Counted from the first letter of the stretch, positions 44,158-53,038 are shown. The stretch is 64,000 bases of DNA from Filimonas sp. (GCA_017306865.1 JAFKHH010000014.1:434001-498000); one strand, 5' to 3'. The notes: generated from the letters alone by a model not told the origin. Translations and numbers: made by a program.

Positions 44158-44814
44158 GAATCTCTCAAACACATATCAACACTTATTAAGAAAGATGTCG
44201 TACTTGAACTAAGGCAGCAATACAGCCTGTATGGTGTGTTGCTGTATGTAGCCGCCACCATCTTTGTTGTTTACTTGTCTATGGGGCAACCGGAGGAAGA
44301 TGTGTGGAATAGTCTCTTTTGGGTAGTACAGTTGTTTGTATGTGTAAACGCTGTTGCCAAAAGCTTCCTGCAGGAAAACAAAGGCCGCATGCTCTATTTT
44401 TATTCCATTGCCGGGGCAAAAGATTTCATCCTGGCAAAGCTTGCCTTCAATGCCTTGCTGATGGTTGTAATGACATTTCTCAGTCTCATTATCTTCTGTG
44501 TACTATTGGGCAACCCCTTGCAGCACATGGCACAGTTCATCGGTATTGCTGCACTTGGCGGTTTCGGCCTCAGCCTCGTATTCACCTTCCTGGCAGCCAT
44601 TGCGGCCAAAGCCCAGCAACAGGCGGCACTAATGGCCATTATGGGATTCCCGGTCATCATTCCCCAGTTATTGCTACTGGTAAAGATTGCACGTATTGCA
44701 TTCTCCCCTATTGTTCAGCAAGGGCTGCTACAAATGGTGTTATTGCTAGTCGGCTTCGACCTTCTTATTATATTATTAGCCGTTATCCTTTTCCCCTTTC
44801 TGTGGAAAGACTAG
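44155..44814 (+). CDS. ccmB: Heme exporter subunit CcmB
   Basis: A 219-residue membrane subunit of the CcmAB(C) heme-handling transporter in cytochrome c maturation. It has six hydrophobic segments. Family motifs include LIKKDVVLELRQQYSLYGVL at the N-terminus, FLQENKGRMLYFYSIAG, and the C-terminal IMGFPVIIPQLLLLVKIA. The start is TTG at 44155: a TAG lies in frame at 44149-44151 and no ATG is available before the conserved region. ccmA is not in the window. ccmC and ccmD follow after a 303-bp gap filled by a family B inverted repeat. Confidence 0.87.
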   Translation: MESLKHISTLIKKDVVLELRQQYSLYGVLLYVAATIFVVYLSMGQPEEDVWNSLFWVVQLFVCVNAVAKSFLQENKGRMLYFYSIAGAKDFILAKLAFNALLMVVMTFLSLIIFCVLLGNPLQHMAQFIGIAALGGFGLSLVFTFLAAIAAKAQQQAALMAIMGFPVIIPQLLLLVKIARIAFSPIVQQGLLQMVLLLVGFDLLIILLAVILFPFLWKD

Positions 44815-44823
44815 GCTGCACCC

Positions 44824-44933
44824 ATGTACGATGTTAGATGTACGATGTAATGATACATGGGCATCTAAACCTAAAAGCATGGCTATTAATGATGTTTTCG
44901 GCCCGGTTACATCGTACATCTAACATCGTACAT
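44824..44933. repeat. Perfect 27-bp family B inverted repeat in the ccmB-ccmC gap
   Basis: Positions 44824-44850 and 44907-44933 are exact reverse complements (ATGTACGATGTTAGATGTAC begins the left arm). The loop is 56 nt. The rest of the 303-bp gap (to 45117) has no gene; a short upstream frame extension of ccmC lies there. Confidence 0.9.
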
Positions 44934-45117
44934 TCTTTAAATATTCTCCAACAAAGCTCCCCAAACCATAGAACCCCTACAAGGGCTGGTAAAGAACCTT
45001 AAACAACTACAAAATCGGCTTTATGCGATGTTTGAAAGCTGGTTTCCCCCTAATTTTGCCGTGCAGAAGAAACGATTGCAACTCCTGACCCGTTTATCTG
45101 TACAAAAGAAAAAGCCC

Positions 45118-45798
45118 ATGATTCGTCAAGCCTGGTGGAAAATATTGTCGTTCGTTTTGCTCATATATACCTGCATTATGGGGTTCACCGTTAAGATCCC
45201 TGTATTGGATGGCCGCTTGCAGCAATCTATCCGGAATCTTTTCTTTCACGTGCCTATGTGGTTTGCCATGATGGTACTCTTTAGTGTATCTGTTGTATAT
45301 GCTATCAAATACCTGAACGGACAAAAGCCGGTTGATGATTTCTATGCTACAGAATATGCCCGCACAGGATTGATCTTTGGCTCCCTTGGCCTGGTAACAG
45401 GCGCTATCTGGGCTAACTACCAGTGGGGACAGCCATGGAGCAGCGACCCGAAACAAAATGGTGCGGCGATCGCCTTACTTATTTACTTCGCTTATTTTGT
45501 CTTACGCGGCTCTGTGCACGATGAAGAAAAACGTGCTAAACTGAGTTCCGTATATAACATATTTGCCTTTTGCATGCTTTTCCCTACCATCTGGATACTG
45601 CCACGCCTTACCGAATCTTTACATCCGGGCGGACAAGGCAGTGAGGGTAACCCTGCATTGAACGGCAAAGACCTGGCCCCGGAAATGCGCATGGTGTTCT
45701 GGCCTGCGGTTATCGGCTGGACCATCTTAGGCGTATGGATCGCCACTTTACGCATTCGCGCACGCATTCTCACAGAAAAATTATTATCTAATGGATAA
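45118..45798 (+). CDS. ccmC: Heme-handling protein CcmC/CcsA type
   Basis: A 226-residue integral membrane protein for heme delivery in cytochrome c biogenesis. It has six transmembrane segments. The heme-associated tryptophan motif is seen in GAIWANYQWGQPWSSDPKQN (about 102-121), the WGxxW core of the family. Histidines in FFHVPMWF (about 43) and near the later helices are the usual heme ligands. The ATG at 45118 (MIRQAWWKIL) is preferred over 45028, whose extra 30 residues look like gap DNA. It overlaps ccmD by 8 bp, so the two are coupled. Confidence 0.9.
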   Translation: MIRQAWWKILSFVLLIYTCIMGFTVKIPVLDGRLQQSIRNLFFHVPMWFAMMVLFSVSVVYAIKYLNGQKPVDDFYATEYARTGLIFGSLGLVTGAIWANYQWGQPWSSDPKQNGAAIALLIYFAYFVLRGSVHDEEKRAKLSSVYNIFAFCMLFPTIWILPRLTESLHPGGQGSEGNPALNGKDLAPEMRMVFWPAVIGWTILGVWIATLRIRARILTEKLLSNG

Positions 45799-46024
45799 GT
45801 TGAAACGAATTGGACTTTTGATTGTTTTCTGCATGTTCAGCATGCTCACATTTGCGCAGCAAATGGATACAGCACATGAAGACCCTACAGATTTTATGCG
45901 CAGCAATGGTAAAATATATGTAGTAGTAGTATGTGCTGCTGTAATTGTTGCAGGCTTATTTATCTACCTGACTAACCTCGACAGGAAAATTTCTAAATTA
46001 GAGAAGCAAACTAAAAAAGGGTAA
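45791..46024 (+). CDS. CcmD-like small membrane protein
   Basis: A 77-residue protein with an N-terminal signal-like helix (LLIVFCMFSMLTFAQ), a short periplasmic part (DTAHEDPTDFMRSNGKIY), one transmembrane helix (VVVVCAAVIVAGLFIYLTN) and a charged C-terminal coil (DRKISKLEKQTKKG). It overlaps ccmC and matches the layout of CcmD-family proteins, which assist the heme-loading complex. The identification rests on position and topology as much as on sequence. ccmE is not present next to it, which is unusual. Confidence 0.78.
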   Translation: MDKLKRIGLLIVFCMFSMLTFAQQMDTAHEDPTDFMRSNGKIYVVVVCAAVIVAGLFIYLTNLDRKISKLEKQTKKG

Positions 46025-46115
46025 TTTTTTTTCTTTTTCATAAGAAAAATGGTGCCCCATTTTTTTAACTATAAAAATAACTAACCTTAGTAAGTAAATT
46101 TTTAAATTATATCTC

Positions 46116-47534
46116 ATGTCAGAACAACATTATAATTTTTTTGAAAGTGTAGAAAAAAGCTTTGATAAAGCGGCTAAGTTTACCGGATGGGATAAAGGCT
46201 TGCTTGAACAAATTAAAGCATGTAACAGCATTTACAGCATGCGCTTTCCAGTTAAAATGGATGATGGCCGCATAGAAGTAATAGAAGCTTACCGTGTACA
46301 ACATAGCCAGCACAAATCTCCTTGTAAAGGTGGTATCCGCTTTAGCGATGAGGTGAACCAGGAGGAAGTAATGGCCCTGGCAGCGTTGATGACGTACAAA
46401 TGTGCTATCGTAAACGTTCCTTTCGGTGGCGGTAAAGGTGGTATCAAAATTAACCCACGCAAATACAGCGCTTACGAGCTGGAAAAAATAACCCGCCGTT
46501 ATACTAGCGAGCTGGTAAAGAAAAACTTTATAGGACCTGGCATAGACGTACCGGCACCTGACTACGGTACAGGTGAAAGAGAAATGGCATGGATCGTAGA
46601 TACCTACGCTTCACTGAAACCAGGTGAAATTGACGCTGCAGGTTGCGTTACAGGTAAGCCTGTAAGCCAGGGTGGTGTACGTGGCCGTAAAGAAGCTACA
46701 GGCCTGGGTGTTTTCTTTGGTATCAGGGAAGTTTGTAACATGGAAGATGTTATGGCTAAGCTTGGTCTGAAAACAGGTGTAGAAGGTAAAAAAGTAGTTG
46801 TACAAGGCTTGGGTAACGTAGGTTACCACAGCGCTAAGTTCTTCCGCGAACATGGCGCTACTGTTGTTGCAATTGCTGAATACGAAGGCGCTATCTATAA
46901 AGAAGATGGTATTAACGAAGAAGAGTTATTCCAACACAGAAAACAAACAGGTTCTATCCTGAATTTCCCTGGCGCAAAAAACCTCGCTAAGAATACAGAC
47001 GCTTTAGAATTAGCCTGCGATATTCTTATTCCTGCGGCACTGGAAAACGTGATCAATGGTGAGAATGCAGGTAAAGTTCAGGCAAAAATTATAGGTGAAG
47101 CGGCTAACGGCCCGCTAACACCAGAGGCAGATGAGATCCTTGCTAAAAAAGGCGTACTGGTTGTACCGGATATGTACTTGAACGCAGGTGGTGTAACGGT
47201 AAGTTACTTTGAATGGTTAAAGAACCTGAGCCACGTACGTTACGGACGTATGGAAAAGCGTTTTACAGAAAACATGAACACGCATATCCTGGCGCAGATA
47301 GAAGACCTTAGTGGTAAAAAAGTAACAGACGCTGAGCGTAAGTTCATCCTGCACGGACCAGAAGAAGTAGACTTAGTACACAGTGGCCTGGAAGAAACAA
47401 TGATCACTGCTACACGCGAGATCATGGAAATATGGAAAGCAAATCCTTCTATTCCTGACATGCGTACAGCCGCTTATGTTTGCGCTATCAACAAGGTAGG
47501 CACAAGCTACGGTGAACTGGGTATCTTCCCTTAG
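46116..47534 (+). CDS. gdhA: Glutamate dehydrogenase
   Basis: A 472-residue enzyme interconverting glutamate and 2-oxoglutarate plus ammonia. Motifs: substrate/catalytic [34 protein letters not shown] with the catalytic Lys, [35 protein letters not shown], the dinucleotide-binding [16 protein letters not shown], and [13 protein letters not shown]. The KGGIRFS/hexameric-type pattern resembles the class found in archaea and many Bacteroidota. It follows ccmD by 91 bp with no terminator seen between, so read-through is possible. It ends at a strong terminator. Confidence 0.94.
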   Translation: MSEQHYNFFESVEKSFDKAAKFTGWDKGLLEQIKACNSIYSMRFPVKMDDGRIEVIEAYRVQHSQHKSPCKGGIRFSDEVNQEEVMALAALMTYKCAIVNVPFGGGKGGIKINPRKYSAYELEKITRRYTSELVKKNFIGPGIDVPAPDYGTGEREMAWIVDTYASLKPGEIDAAGCVTGKPVSQGGVRGRKEATGLGVFFGIREVCNMEDVMAKLGLKTGVEGKKVVVQGLGNVGYHSAKFFREHGATVVAIAEYEGAIYKEDGINEEELFQHRKQTGSILNFPGAKNLAKNTDALELACDILIPAALENVINGENAGKVQAKIIGEAANGPLTPEADEILAKKGVLVVPDMYLNAGGVTVSYFEWLKNLSHVRYGRMEKRFTENMNTHILAQIEDLSGKKVTDAERKFILHGPEEVDLVHSGLEETMITATREIMEIWKANPSIPDMRTAAYVCAINKVGTSYGELGIFP

Positions 47535-47568
47535 TAGATTTAGTATATACAGTATATATATGTTTATA

Positions 47569-47607
47569 GGGTATATAAAGTGGAAAAGCTTTATATACCC
47601 TTTTTTT
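47569..47607 (+). terminator. gdhA terminator
   Basis: GGGTATATAAAG (47569-47580) pairs perfectly with CTTTATATACCC (47589-47600), followed by seven T residues. Confidence 0.9.
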
Positions 47608-47901
47608 GTTGGCGAACATTTTGTTCCCAGGTTAAGCTTTACTTGCGACGCTCCGTTCGGCAGCATATCATCTATCATCTTCTGCCGCAGGGCTCCGCCC
47701 TGTGTCCATATTTTACTTATTTGAATAGCGAGTGCTCTGTGCGGAGACAAAACATCTATGCTATCCTTAGTAACAGCAAGGCACAGGGCGGGAGCCCTGC
47801 GCCAGTTGTAGGCTTTACATACCTGACGCTCATTCACGTTTCCCGATTCACCATTCACGCTAAAGCCTTACCTTTCCATAATCCACCTATGCCTTAAAAG
47901 G
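47608..47901. repeat. Gap with GC-rich inverted repeat (47686-47801)
   Basis: CGCAGGGCTCCGCCCTGTG (47686-47704) is mirrored by CACAGGGCGGGAGCCCTGCG (47782-47801) with a 1-nt difference. Each arm also folds on itself. Family C words (CATTCACGTTTCCCGATTC) precede the VWA gene. No gene is recognised in the gap. Confidence 0.7.
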
Positions 47902-49380
47902 ATGAAATTGAAAACCGTTTTTAGTATATTATTTATTTGCTTGTGCATCAGCCATCTTTCTGCCCAGAAAGCAAACCGTTTTGTTGATTCGCTTTTACAT
48001 AACCGTATTATCAAATTGCCGGCTTACCAGGTAGATAGTGTTAGCAATGAAGTGCTGATCTTGCCAATGAATTATGGGCAAAGCAACTTTACCGACACGA
48101 CCGGCTTTTCTGTTTTGAAAACTGCAGAGATCTTATCTGTAGATCTGCTCTTTACAGATTATCCTTCCGCTGATAATTTGTTTGCGCTAAACGGCAGGCG
48201 GTTGAATATGCTGAATAACCTCCTACCCGGAATTGACAAACGTCCAAATATTACATGGACTATTACCCGGCAAACAGATGGCAATACCAAAGAAAATGCA
48301 GCGCAATTAATTCATGGTTTTGTGATCAACTACCGTAAACCGTATGACAGTATTGCAAAAGAAAAAGAATTGACAATAATACGGAGCGTAACACCTGATA
48401 GTCTTCCTCCCGTTACTGAGCCTGAAACAACTGACCCCGCTAAAAAAGTGTATTACTGGGGCGTTATGCACGGAGGTAACAGAACTGCTACAACCTATAA
48501 TAAAATGCCTGTAATTGGCATTGCGCGCGACAGGAAACAGACACCCGGCTCTTATACCACCATAACAGATACACTGGTTGCCATCACCCAGAAAGAGGCA
48601 TTGGAAAAAAAGATAGTAGACAAACGGCAGTTAACAACCATGAAGCCTGCCGACTCCGTGTACCTTGTTATTCCGAAACGTTTTTTTAAAACATCGGAAG
48701 AGAATAGGCCTGCACCAAGCGAAAGAAAATGGACGCGTTTCGATATTACGCCAAATAAAGATTCATCAGTACTAACTATACTGGGCAAAAAAAAGTTCAA
48801 CAAAGCATTGGTTATTGTAGATGTTACCGGTAGCATGGCCCCATACTCCGCACAGGTGATCCAGTGGCTGAGTGAACATGAGAAATCAAATGATGTGTCT
48901 TATATCTCGTGCTTTAACGATGGAGACAATAAGGATGATCTGTTGAAACCTGTAGGCACAACAGGCGGCATTTATACAGAACGTTTCCGCAACGCAAGAC
49001 AAGCTTCTACGCTCATTCAAAAAGCGATGTCCAAAGGCGATGGCGGCGACTTCCCCGAAAATGTATGCGAGGGTATTATCAAAGCGATAGAGGCCGCGCC
49101 ACAGGCGCAGGATGTTGTGCTGATTGCTGATAGCTGGGCACCGGCAAGAGATATAGAACTGGCTTCACAAATTAAAAAACCAGTACAGGTCATTGTATGT
49201 GGCAAACGCATTGGCGTACATACACACTATGTAACCATTGCATTGTTATCAGGTGGCAGTTTGCATTTTATGAATGAAGACGCTATTGATCTCACTCCGC
49301 TGAAACAAGGCAAGGAAATGATGATCAACCAGCGGTTGTATAAGTTTGATGGCGAGCGTGTGAAGTTGGTGGCGCAGTAG
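47902..49380 (+). CDS. Secreted VWA-domain protein
   Basis: A 492-residue exported protein with signal peptide (TVFSILFICLCISHLSAQ). Residues 20-300 have no recognisable domain and include an OmpA-like stretch FALNGRRLNMLNNLL. The C-terminal half (about 310-480) is a von Willebrand A fold: VIVDVTGSMAPYSAQVIQWL carries the MIDAS motif as D-x-T-G-S, followed by ISCFNDGDNKDD, GGIYTERFRNA, GDGGDFPENVCEGIIKAI and DVVLIADSWAP. It probably binds a partner through a divalent metal. The partner is unknown. It is likely monocistronic; the stop is followed within a few bases by a family C repeat. Confidence 0.8.
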   Translation: MKLKTVFSILFICLCISHLSAQKANRFVDSLLHNRIIKLPAYQVDSVSNEVLILPMNYGQSNFTDTTGFSVLKTAEILSVDLLFTDYPSADNLFALNGRRLNMLNNLLPGIDKRPNITWTITRQTDGNTKENAAQLIHGFVINYRKPYDSIAKEKELTIIRSVTPDSLPPVTEPETTDPAKKVYYWGVMHGGNRTATTYNKMPVIGIARDRKQTPGSYTTITDTLVAITQKEALEKKIVDKRQLTTMKPADSVYLVIPKRFFKTSEENRPAPSERKWTRFDITPNKDSSVLTILGKKKFNKALVIVDVTGSMAPYSAQVIQWLSEHEKSNDVSYISCFNDGDNKDDLLKPVGTTGGIYTERFRNARQASTLIQKAMSKGDGGDFPENVCEGIIKAIEAAPQAQDVVLIADSWAPARDIELASQIKKPVQVIVCGKRIGVHTHYVTIALLSGGSLHFMNEDAIDLTPLKQGKEMMINQRLYKFDGERVKLVAQ

Positions 49381-49563
49381 TTTTGTGAATGGTGAGTGGT
49401 CAGTTGTGAGTTTTAAAAACCATTATTCATATTCTATCAATTGCGATACATTTCACACAAAGCCGCATAAGTATCGCAAAGGGCGCAAAGAATACGCAGA
49501 GAACGCAAAGTAGGTAATGAGTTGGAGAAGCTTATTCACGATTGTCGTTTCACGTCTCACGAT
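49381..49563. repeat. Families C and D
   Basis: GTGAATGGTGAGTGGTCAG (C) is followed by CACACAAAGCCGCATAAG, TATCGCAAAGGGCGCAAAG and ACGCAGAGAACGCAAAG (D), then TCACGATTGTCGTTTCACG (C). Confidence 0.65.
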
Positions 49564-49564
49564 C

Positions 49565-49990
49565 TCACCATTCCGGCAATTCTGCTATCACATTCCCTGT
49601 CGCTGTATCCATACAAAAAGTATAGCTACCATTGGTTACAACAAGATATTGCACACGCAATGGAATATTGTACCGGAATACCTGCATAGCAACAGCATCT
49701 GTTAGCGGTACATTCATTTCTTTACATTCAATGATCATCCAGGGTTTATCACCGCGGTACACAACGATGTCTCCTCTTTTCTTCATCTCGCCTACTACAA
49801 TTTCTTTCTCTACAGCCATTAGTGCTAGTGGATATTTCTTTACCTGCAACAGGTATTGAATAAAGTTCTGGCGCACCCATTCCTCCGGTGTCAACCGCAC
49901 CCATTGCTTACGCGCTTCATCAAATATGAATTCTTTATTGCCTTCTTCTTTTATGCGGTAATTGTGTTGCGGAAAGGTTATTTTCACCAT
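49565..49990 (-). CDS. Orphan HsdR N-terminal (HSDR_N_2) nuclease-fold protein
   Basis: A 141-residue stand-alone domain of the type I restriction HsdR N-terminal family. The PD-(D/E)xK-like core is visible: FIFDEARKQWVRLTPEEWVR, then KRGDIVVYRGDKPWMIIECK with the Asp and Glu-x-Lys of the nuclease site (about residues 72-90). No hsdM, hsdS or helicase part is nearby. Such single-domain proteins are widespread in Bacteroidota and of unknown role. A nuclease function is inference from the preserved motif. It is monocistronic. Confidence 0.82.
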   Translation of the reverse strand: MVKITFPQHNYRIKEEGNKEFIFDEARKQWVRLTPEEWVRQNFIQYLLQVKKYPLALMAVEKEIVVGEMKKRGDIVVYRGDKPWMIIECKEMNVPLTDAVAMQVFRYNIPLRVQYLVVTNGSYTFCMDTATGNVIAELPEW

Positions 49991-50011
49991 GAGGCAAATG
50001 TAGGTGATAAG

Positions 50012-50094
50012 AATTGTTGCATGGTTAAATGGATGAATTGTTATACCAATCCTCCAGGTAAAAACAATTAAACAATACAGCCCTTTAACAGTTC
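50012..50094. repeat. Family A inverted repeat
   Basis: AATTGTTGCATGGTTAAATG and GAATTGTTATACC face ACAATTAAACAATACAGCCC and TTTAACAGTTC. It lies between the divergent HsdR_N and AMP nucleosidase genes. Confidence 0.65.
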
Positions 50095-50107
50095 ATCTGC
50101 TGGCACA

Positions 50108-50139
50108 TTTCGCTGCTAACGCTAAAATCCTTATATTTG
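50108..50139 (+). promoter_or_regulatory. AMP nucleosidase promoter
   Basis: TATATTTG at 50132-50139 matches the -7 consensus, with TTTC at 50108-50111 as a partial -33 element, 20 bp apart. The leader would be about 85 nt. Confidence 0.55.
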
Positions 50140-50231
50140 CAGAATTTATCTGGAAAGTTCTTTAACTCCGTAAATTACTCGCAACACCCTTCTATCGTTG
50201 CTTTTGCCGTCCTATACTAAACAATTAATAT

Positions 50232-51002
50232 ATGAAGAGTAAAGAAGAAATCGTACAAAACTGGCTACCCCGCTACACCGGAGAAAAACTGGAAAACTTT
50301 GGAGAGTACATCCTGCTTACAAACTTTAGCAACTATGTACAAATGTTTGCAGACTGGAACAATGTAGAAGTGGTAGGCAAAGACAGGCCATTCCAATGCG
50401 CTACCGCAGGAGACATCACTATCATCAATTTTGGTATGGGCAGCCCGGGTGCAGCTACTGTTATGGACCTGCTGACTGCTATAGAACCTAAAGCTGTATT
50501 ATTCCTCGGCAAGTGTGGTGGCCTGAAGAAAAGAAACAAGATAGGCGACCTGATCTTACCTATCGCAGCCATCAGGGGTGAAGGTACCTCCGACGACTAT
50601 TTTCCACCGGAAGTGCCTGCCATGCCAGCATTTGCGCTACAAAAAGCCATCTCTACCACTATCCGCGATTACCAGGTAGACTACTGGACCGGCACTGTGT
50701 ACACCATGAACAGGCGTGTGTGGGAACATGATGAAGAATTTAAAGAATACCTGCAAAAAATACGTGCTTATGCCATCGATATGGAAACAGCCACTATATT
50801 TACCGTAGGTTTCTTTAATAAAATACCAACAGGCGCATTGTTACTGGTAAGTGACCAGCCAATGATACCAGAAGGTGTAAAAACAGAAGCCAGTGATAAA
50901 ACTGTTACATCTAAGTACGTAGAGCATCATCTTAAGATCGGTATTGACTCATTAAAACAACTGATCAATAACGGCTTAACAGTAAGACACCTGAGGTTTT
51001 AA
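50232..51002 (+). CDS. amn: AMP nucleosidase
   Basis: A 256-residue phosphorylase-fold enzyme cleaving AMP to adenine and ribose 5-phosphate. Features: ATAGDITIINFGMGSPGAAT, FLGKCGGLKKRNKIGDLILP, AIRGEGTSDDYFPPEVPA, and the ribose-binding AYAIDMETATIF with the catalytic Glu near residue 184; LLVSDQPM closes the fold. It is the short, single-domain type found in Bacteroidota, lacking the N-terminal regulatory domain of the E. coli enzyme. It has its own promoter. The stop is followed closely by family B repeat. Confidence 0.88.
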   Translation: MKSKEEIVQNWLPRYTGEKLENFGEYILLTNFSNYVQMFADWNNVEVVGKDRPFQCATAGDITIINFGMGSPGAATVMDLLTAIEPKAVLFLGKCGGLKKRNKIGDLILPIAAIRGEGTSDDYFPPEVPAMPAFALQKAISTTIRDYQVDYWTGTVYTMNRRVWEHDEEFKEYLQKIRAYAIDMETATIFTVGFFNKIPTGALLLVSDQPMIPEGVKTEASDKTVTSKYVEHHLKIGIDSLKQLINNGLTVRHLRF

Positions 51003-51011
51003 GAGCATGTG

Positions 51012-51168
51012 GGATGTACGATGTTAGATGTACGATGTGAATGAAAAAAGTACGAGGTACAAAGTACTAAGTACGATGAAATAGTAAATAGCAGTATTGC
51101 AATTCATGGTATTGTTGTTTGTTTTCACCATTGCTCATTCACCATTGACAACGCACAACTCACAATTC
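51012..51168. repeat. Families B and C repeat gap
   Basis: ATGTACGATGTTAGATGTAC and AAGTACGAGGTACAAAGTAC (B) are followed by TCACCATTGCTCATTCACC and CACAACTCACAATTCGC (C), ending at the ABC ATPase start. Confidence 0.7.
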
Positions 51169-51170
51169 GC

Positions 51171-52919
51171 ATGCAAGATTCACTGTTACAGGTAAAAGAC
51201 CTTTCTATCCAATTTGAAAACCACAATGGCATAACCAAAGCCTTGCAGCACGTTTCCTTCGAGATCAATAAAGGGGAACTTGTTGCAGTGGTTGGAGAAT
51301 CGGGTTCTGGCAAATCCATCACTTCTTTATCTGTATTACGATTACTGCCTTCCCCTCCTGCTGTTTACAATGGCAGCATCGTTTTCCATAACGACAACAC
51401 GGACATCAATATACTGGACCAGTCATTGACAGCTATGCGTCAACTGCGTGGCCATAAAATAGCCATGATCTTCCAGGAGCCAATGACCTCACTCAATCCT
51501 GTACATACCTGTGGCAACCAGGTAATGGAAGCCATACAACAGCACTATACACTCTCTGCGGAAAAAGCACATGCTAAAACCATACAACTTTTTGAGCAGG
51601 TAAAACTACCTGACCCGGAACGCATTTTTAAAAGCTACCCACACCAGGTAAGCGGTGGCCAAAAACAACGTGTAATGATAGCGATGGCAATGAGCTGCGA
51701 GCCTTCGCTTTTGATCTGCGACGAACCGACTACCGCACTGGATGTAACAGTGCAGAAAAATATACTTGAGCTGATCCGGGAATTGAAAATACAAAACCAG
51801 ATGGGCGTATTATTTATTACGCACGACCTGGGTGTAGTATCAGAAATAGCAGACAGGATCATCGTAATGTATAAAGGAAAAGTAGTAGAGACGGGTAAGG
51901 CAAAAGAGTTACTGGCAAATCCACAACATTCATATACAAAAGCATTATTGGCCTGCCGCCCCGCATTGCATCCGAAAGGAGAACGGCTACCTGTAGTGAG
52001 TGATTTCCTGGAAATACTGCCCAATGGCGAGATCAGGGAACGAATACAGAATAACGAACAAGGAAGTAAGAATAACGAGCAAGGAACAAGGAATGAAGAA
52101 TTAAGAACTGAGACTCCTGCAACCGGCACTAAACTTCTCTCTGTAAGCAACCTGCAAGTATGGTATCCTTCTAAACGGAATTTCTTAGGCAAGGTATTAA
52201 ACTATACCAAAGCAGTAAACGATGTGAGCTTTGATGTATATGAAGGTGAAACGCTTGGCCTGGTTGGTGAAAGCGGTTGCGGCAAGTCAACATTAGGGCG
52301 TACATTATTGCGACTAATAGAACCTACTGGCGGAGAAATATTATACAAAGGCAATGACCTGCTGAAAACAAATAAGCAGCAACTAAAAGATATGCGCAGA
52401 GATATGCAGCTTATCTTCCAGGATCCATATTCATCTCTCAATCCGCGCAAAACAATCGGTTCCGCTATTGCAGAACCGTTAATGGTTCACAACATTGGCA
52501 GGAACGACAAAGAGCGTAAAGACATTGTCATTAACCTGCTGGAAAAAGTAAATCTTTTACCGGAACATTTCAATCGTTACCCGCACGAGTTCAGCGGTGG
52601 ACAAAGACAACGCATTGTTATAGCAAGAGCGCTAGCGCTAAAACCCACCTTTGTCGTATGTGATGAAAGTGTTTCCGCGCTGGATGTAAGTGTGCAGGCG
52701 CAGGTATTAAACCTGCTAAACGACCTCAAGAAAGAATTTAAATTTACCGCAGTCTTTATCTCGCACGACCTTTCTGTAGTCCGCTATATCAGCGACAGGA
52801 TCATGGTAATGAGCAAAGGCATGATTGAAGAAATAGGCGAAGCAGATGCCATTTATCATTCACCAAAAAGCGAATACACGCAAAGGCTGATCGCATCTAT
52901 ACCTGGCGTGAGAAGGTAA
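51171..52919 (+). CDS. Fused double ABC ATPase, peptide/nickel importer type
   Basis: A 582-residue protein with two nucleotide-binding domains. The first (about 1-265) has Walker A GESGSGKSITS, signature VSGGQKQR and Walker B LLICDEPTTALD. The second (about 320-580) has Walker A GESGCGKSTLGR, signature FSGGQRQR and Walker B VVCDESVSALD. The second lacks the usual Glu-Pro after Asp-Glu (DES instead of DEP), but the catalytic Glu remains. This is the DppD-DppF/GsiA/YejF arrangement. No permease or binding protein is in the window, so its membrane partners lie elsewhere. The linker (about 291-315, NNEQGSKNNEQGTRNEELRT) is translated repeat DNA. Confidence 0.93.
   Translation: MQDSLLQVKDLSIQFENHNGITKALQHVSFEINKGELVAVVGESGSGKSITSLSVLRLLPSPPAVYNGSIVFHNDNTDINILDQSLTAMRQLRGHKIAMIFQEPMTSLNPVHTCGNQVMEAIQQHYTLSAEKAHAKTIQLFEQVKLPDPERIFKSYPHQVSGGQKQRVMIAMAMSCEPSLLICDEPTTALDVTVQKNILELIRELKIQNQMGVLFITHDLGVVSEIADRIIVMYKGKVVETGKAKELLANPQHSYTKALLACRPALHPKGERLPVVSDFLEILPNGEIRERIQNNEQGSKNNEQGTRNEELRTETPATGTKLLSVSNLQVWYPSKRNFLGKVLNYTKAVNDVSFDVYEGETLGLVGESGCGKSTLGRTLLRLIEPTGGEILYKGNDLLKTNKQQLKDMRRDMQLIFQDPYSSLNPRKTIGSAIAEPLMVHNIGRNDKERKDIVINLLEKVNLLPEHFNRYPHEFSGGQRQRIVIARALALKPTFVVCDESVSALDVSVQAQVLNLLNDLKKEFKFTAVFISHDLSVVRYISDRIMVMSKGMIEEIGEADAIYHSPKSEYTQRLIASIPGVRR
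52045..52112 (+). repeat. Coding repeat in the ABC ATPase linker
   Basis: AATAACGAACAAGGAAG and AATAACGAGCAAGGAAC follow one another, then AAGGAATGAAGAATTAAG. They encode a polar linker between the two ATPase domains and look like intergenic-type word repeats taken into the gene in frame. Confidence 0.65.
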
Positions 52920-53036
52920 TTGCTCAATTGTTTTATGGCTATATTGTTGAATAATGCGAAAGGCTTACCTGATGGTAAGCCTTTCGCTATTTAATACAGA
53001 AAACAATTAGACCATTTAACAATACAACAATTTAAA
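52919..53036. repeat. Family A inverted repeat enclosing a terminator
   Basis: AATTGCTCAATTGTTTTATG at the left and AAACAATTAGACCATTTAAC plus AATACAACAATTT at the right surround the hairpin at 52956-52987. The repeat begins at the ABC ATPase stop codon. Confidence 0.7.
52956..52987. terminator. Bidirectional terminator (14-bp perfect stem)
   Basis: GCGAAAGGCTTACC pairs exactly with 52974-52987 around TGAT, between convergent genes (ABC ATPase and TraB/GumN protein). Confidence 0.75.
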
Positions 53037-53038
53037 CT

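Noticed and set aside
47373-47858. 161-codon minus-strand frame across the gdhA end
   Set aside because: It overlaps the 3' end of gdhA, the terminator and the GC-rich inverted repeat; no family resemblance.
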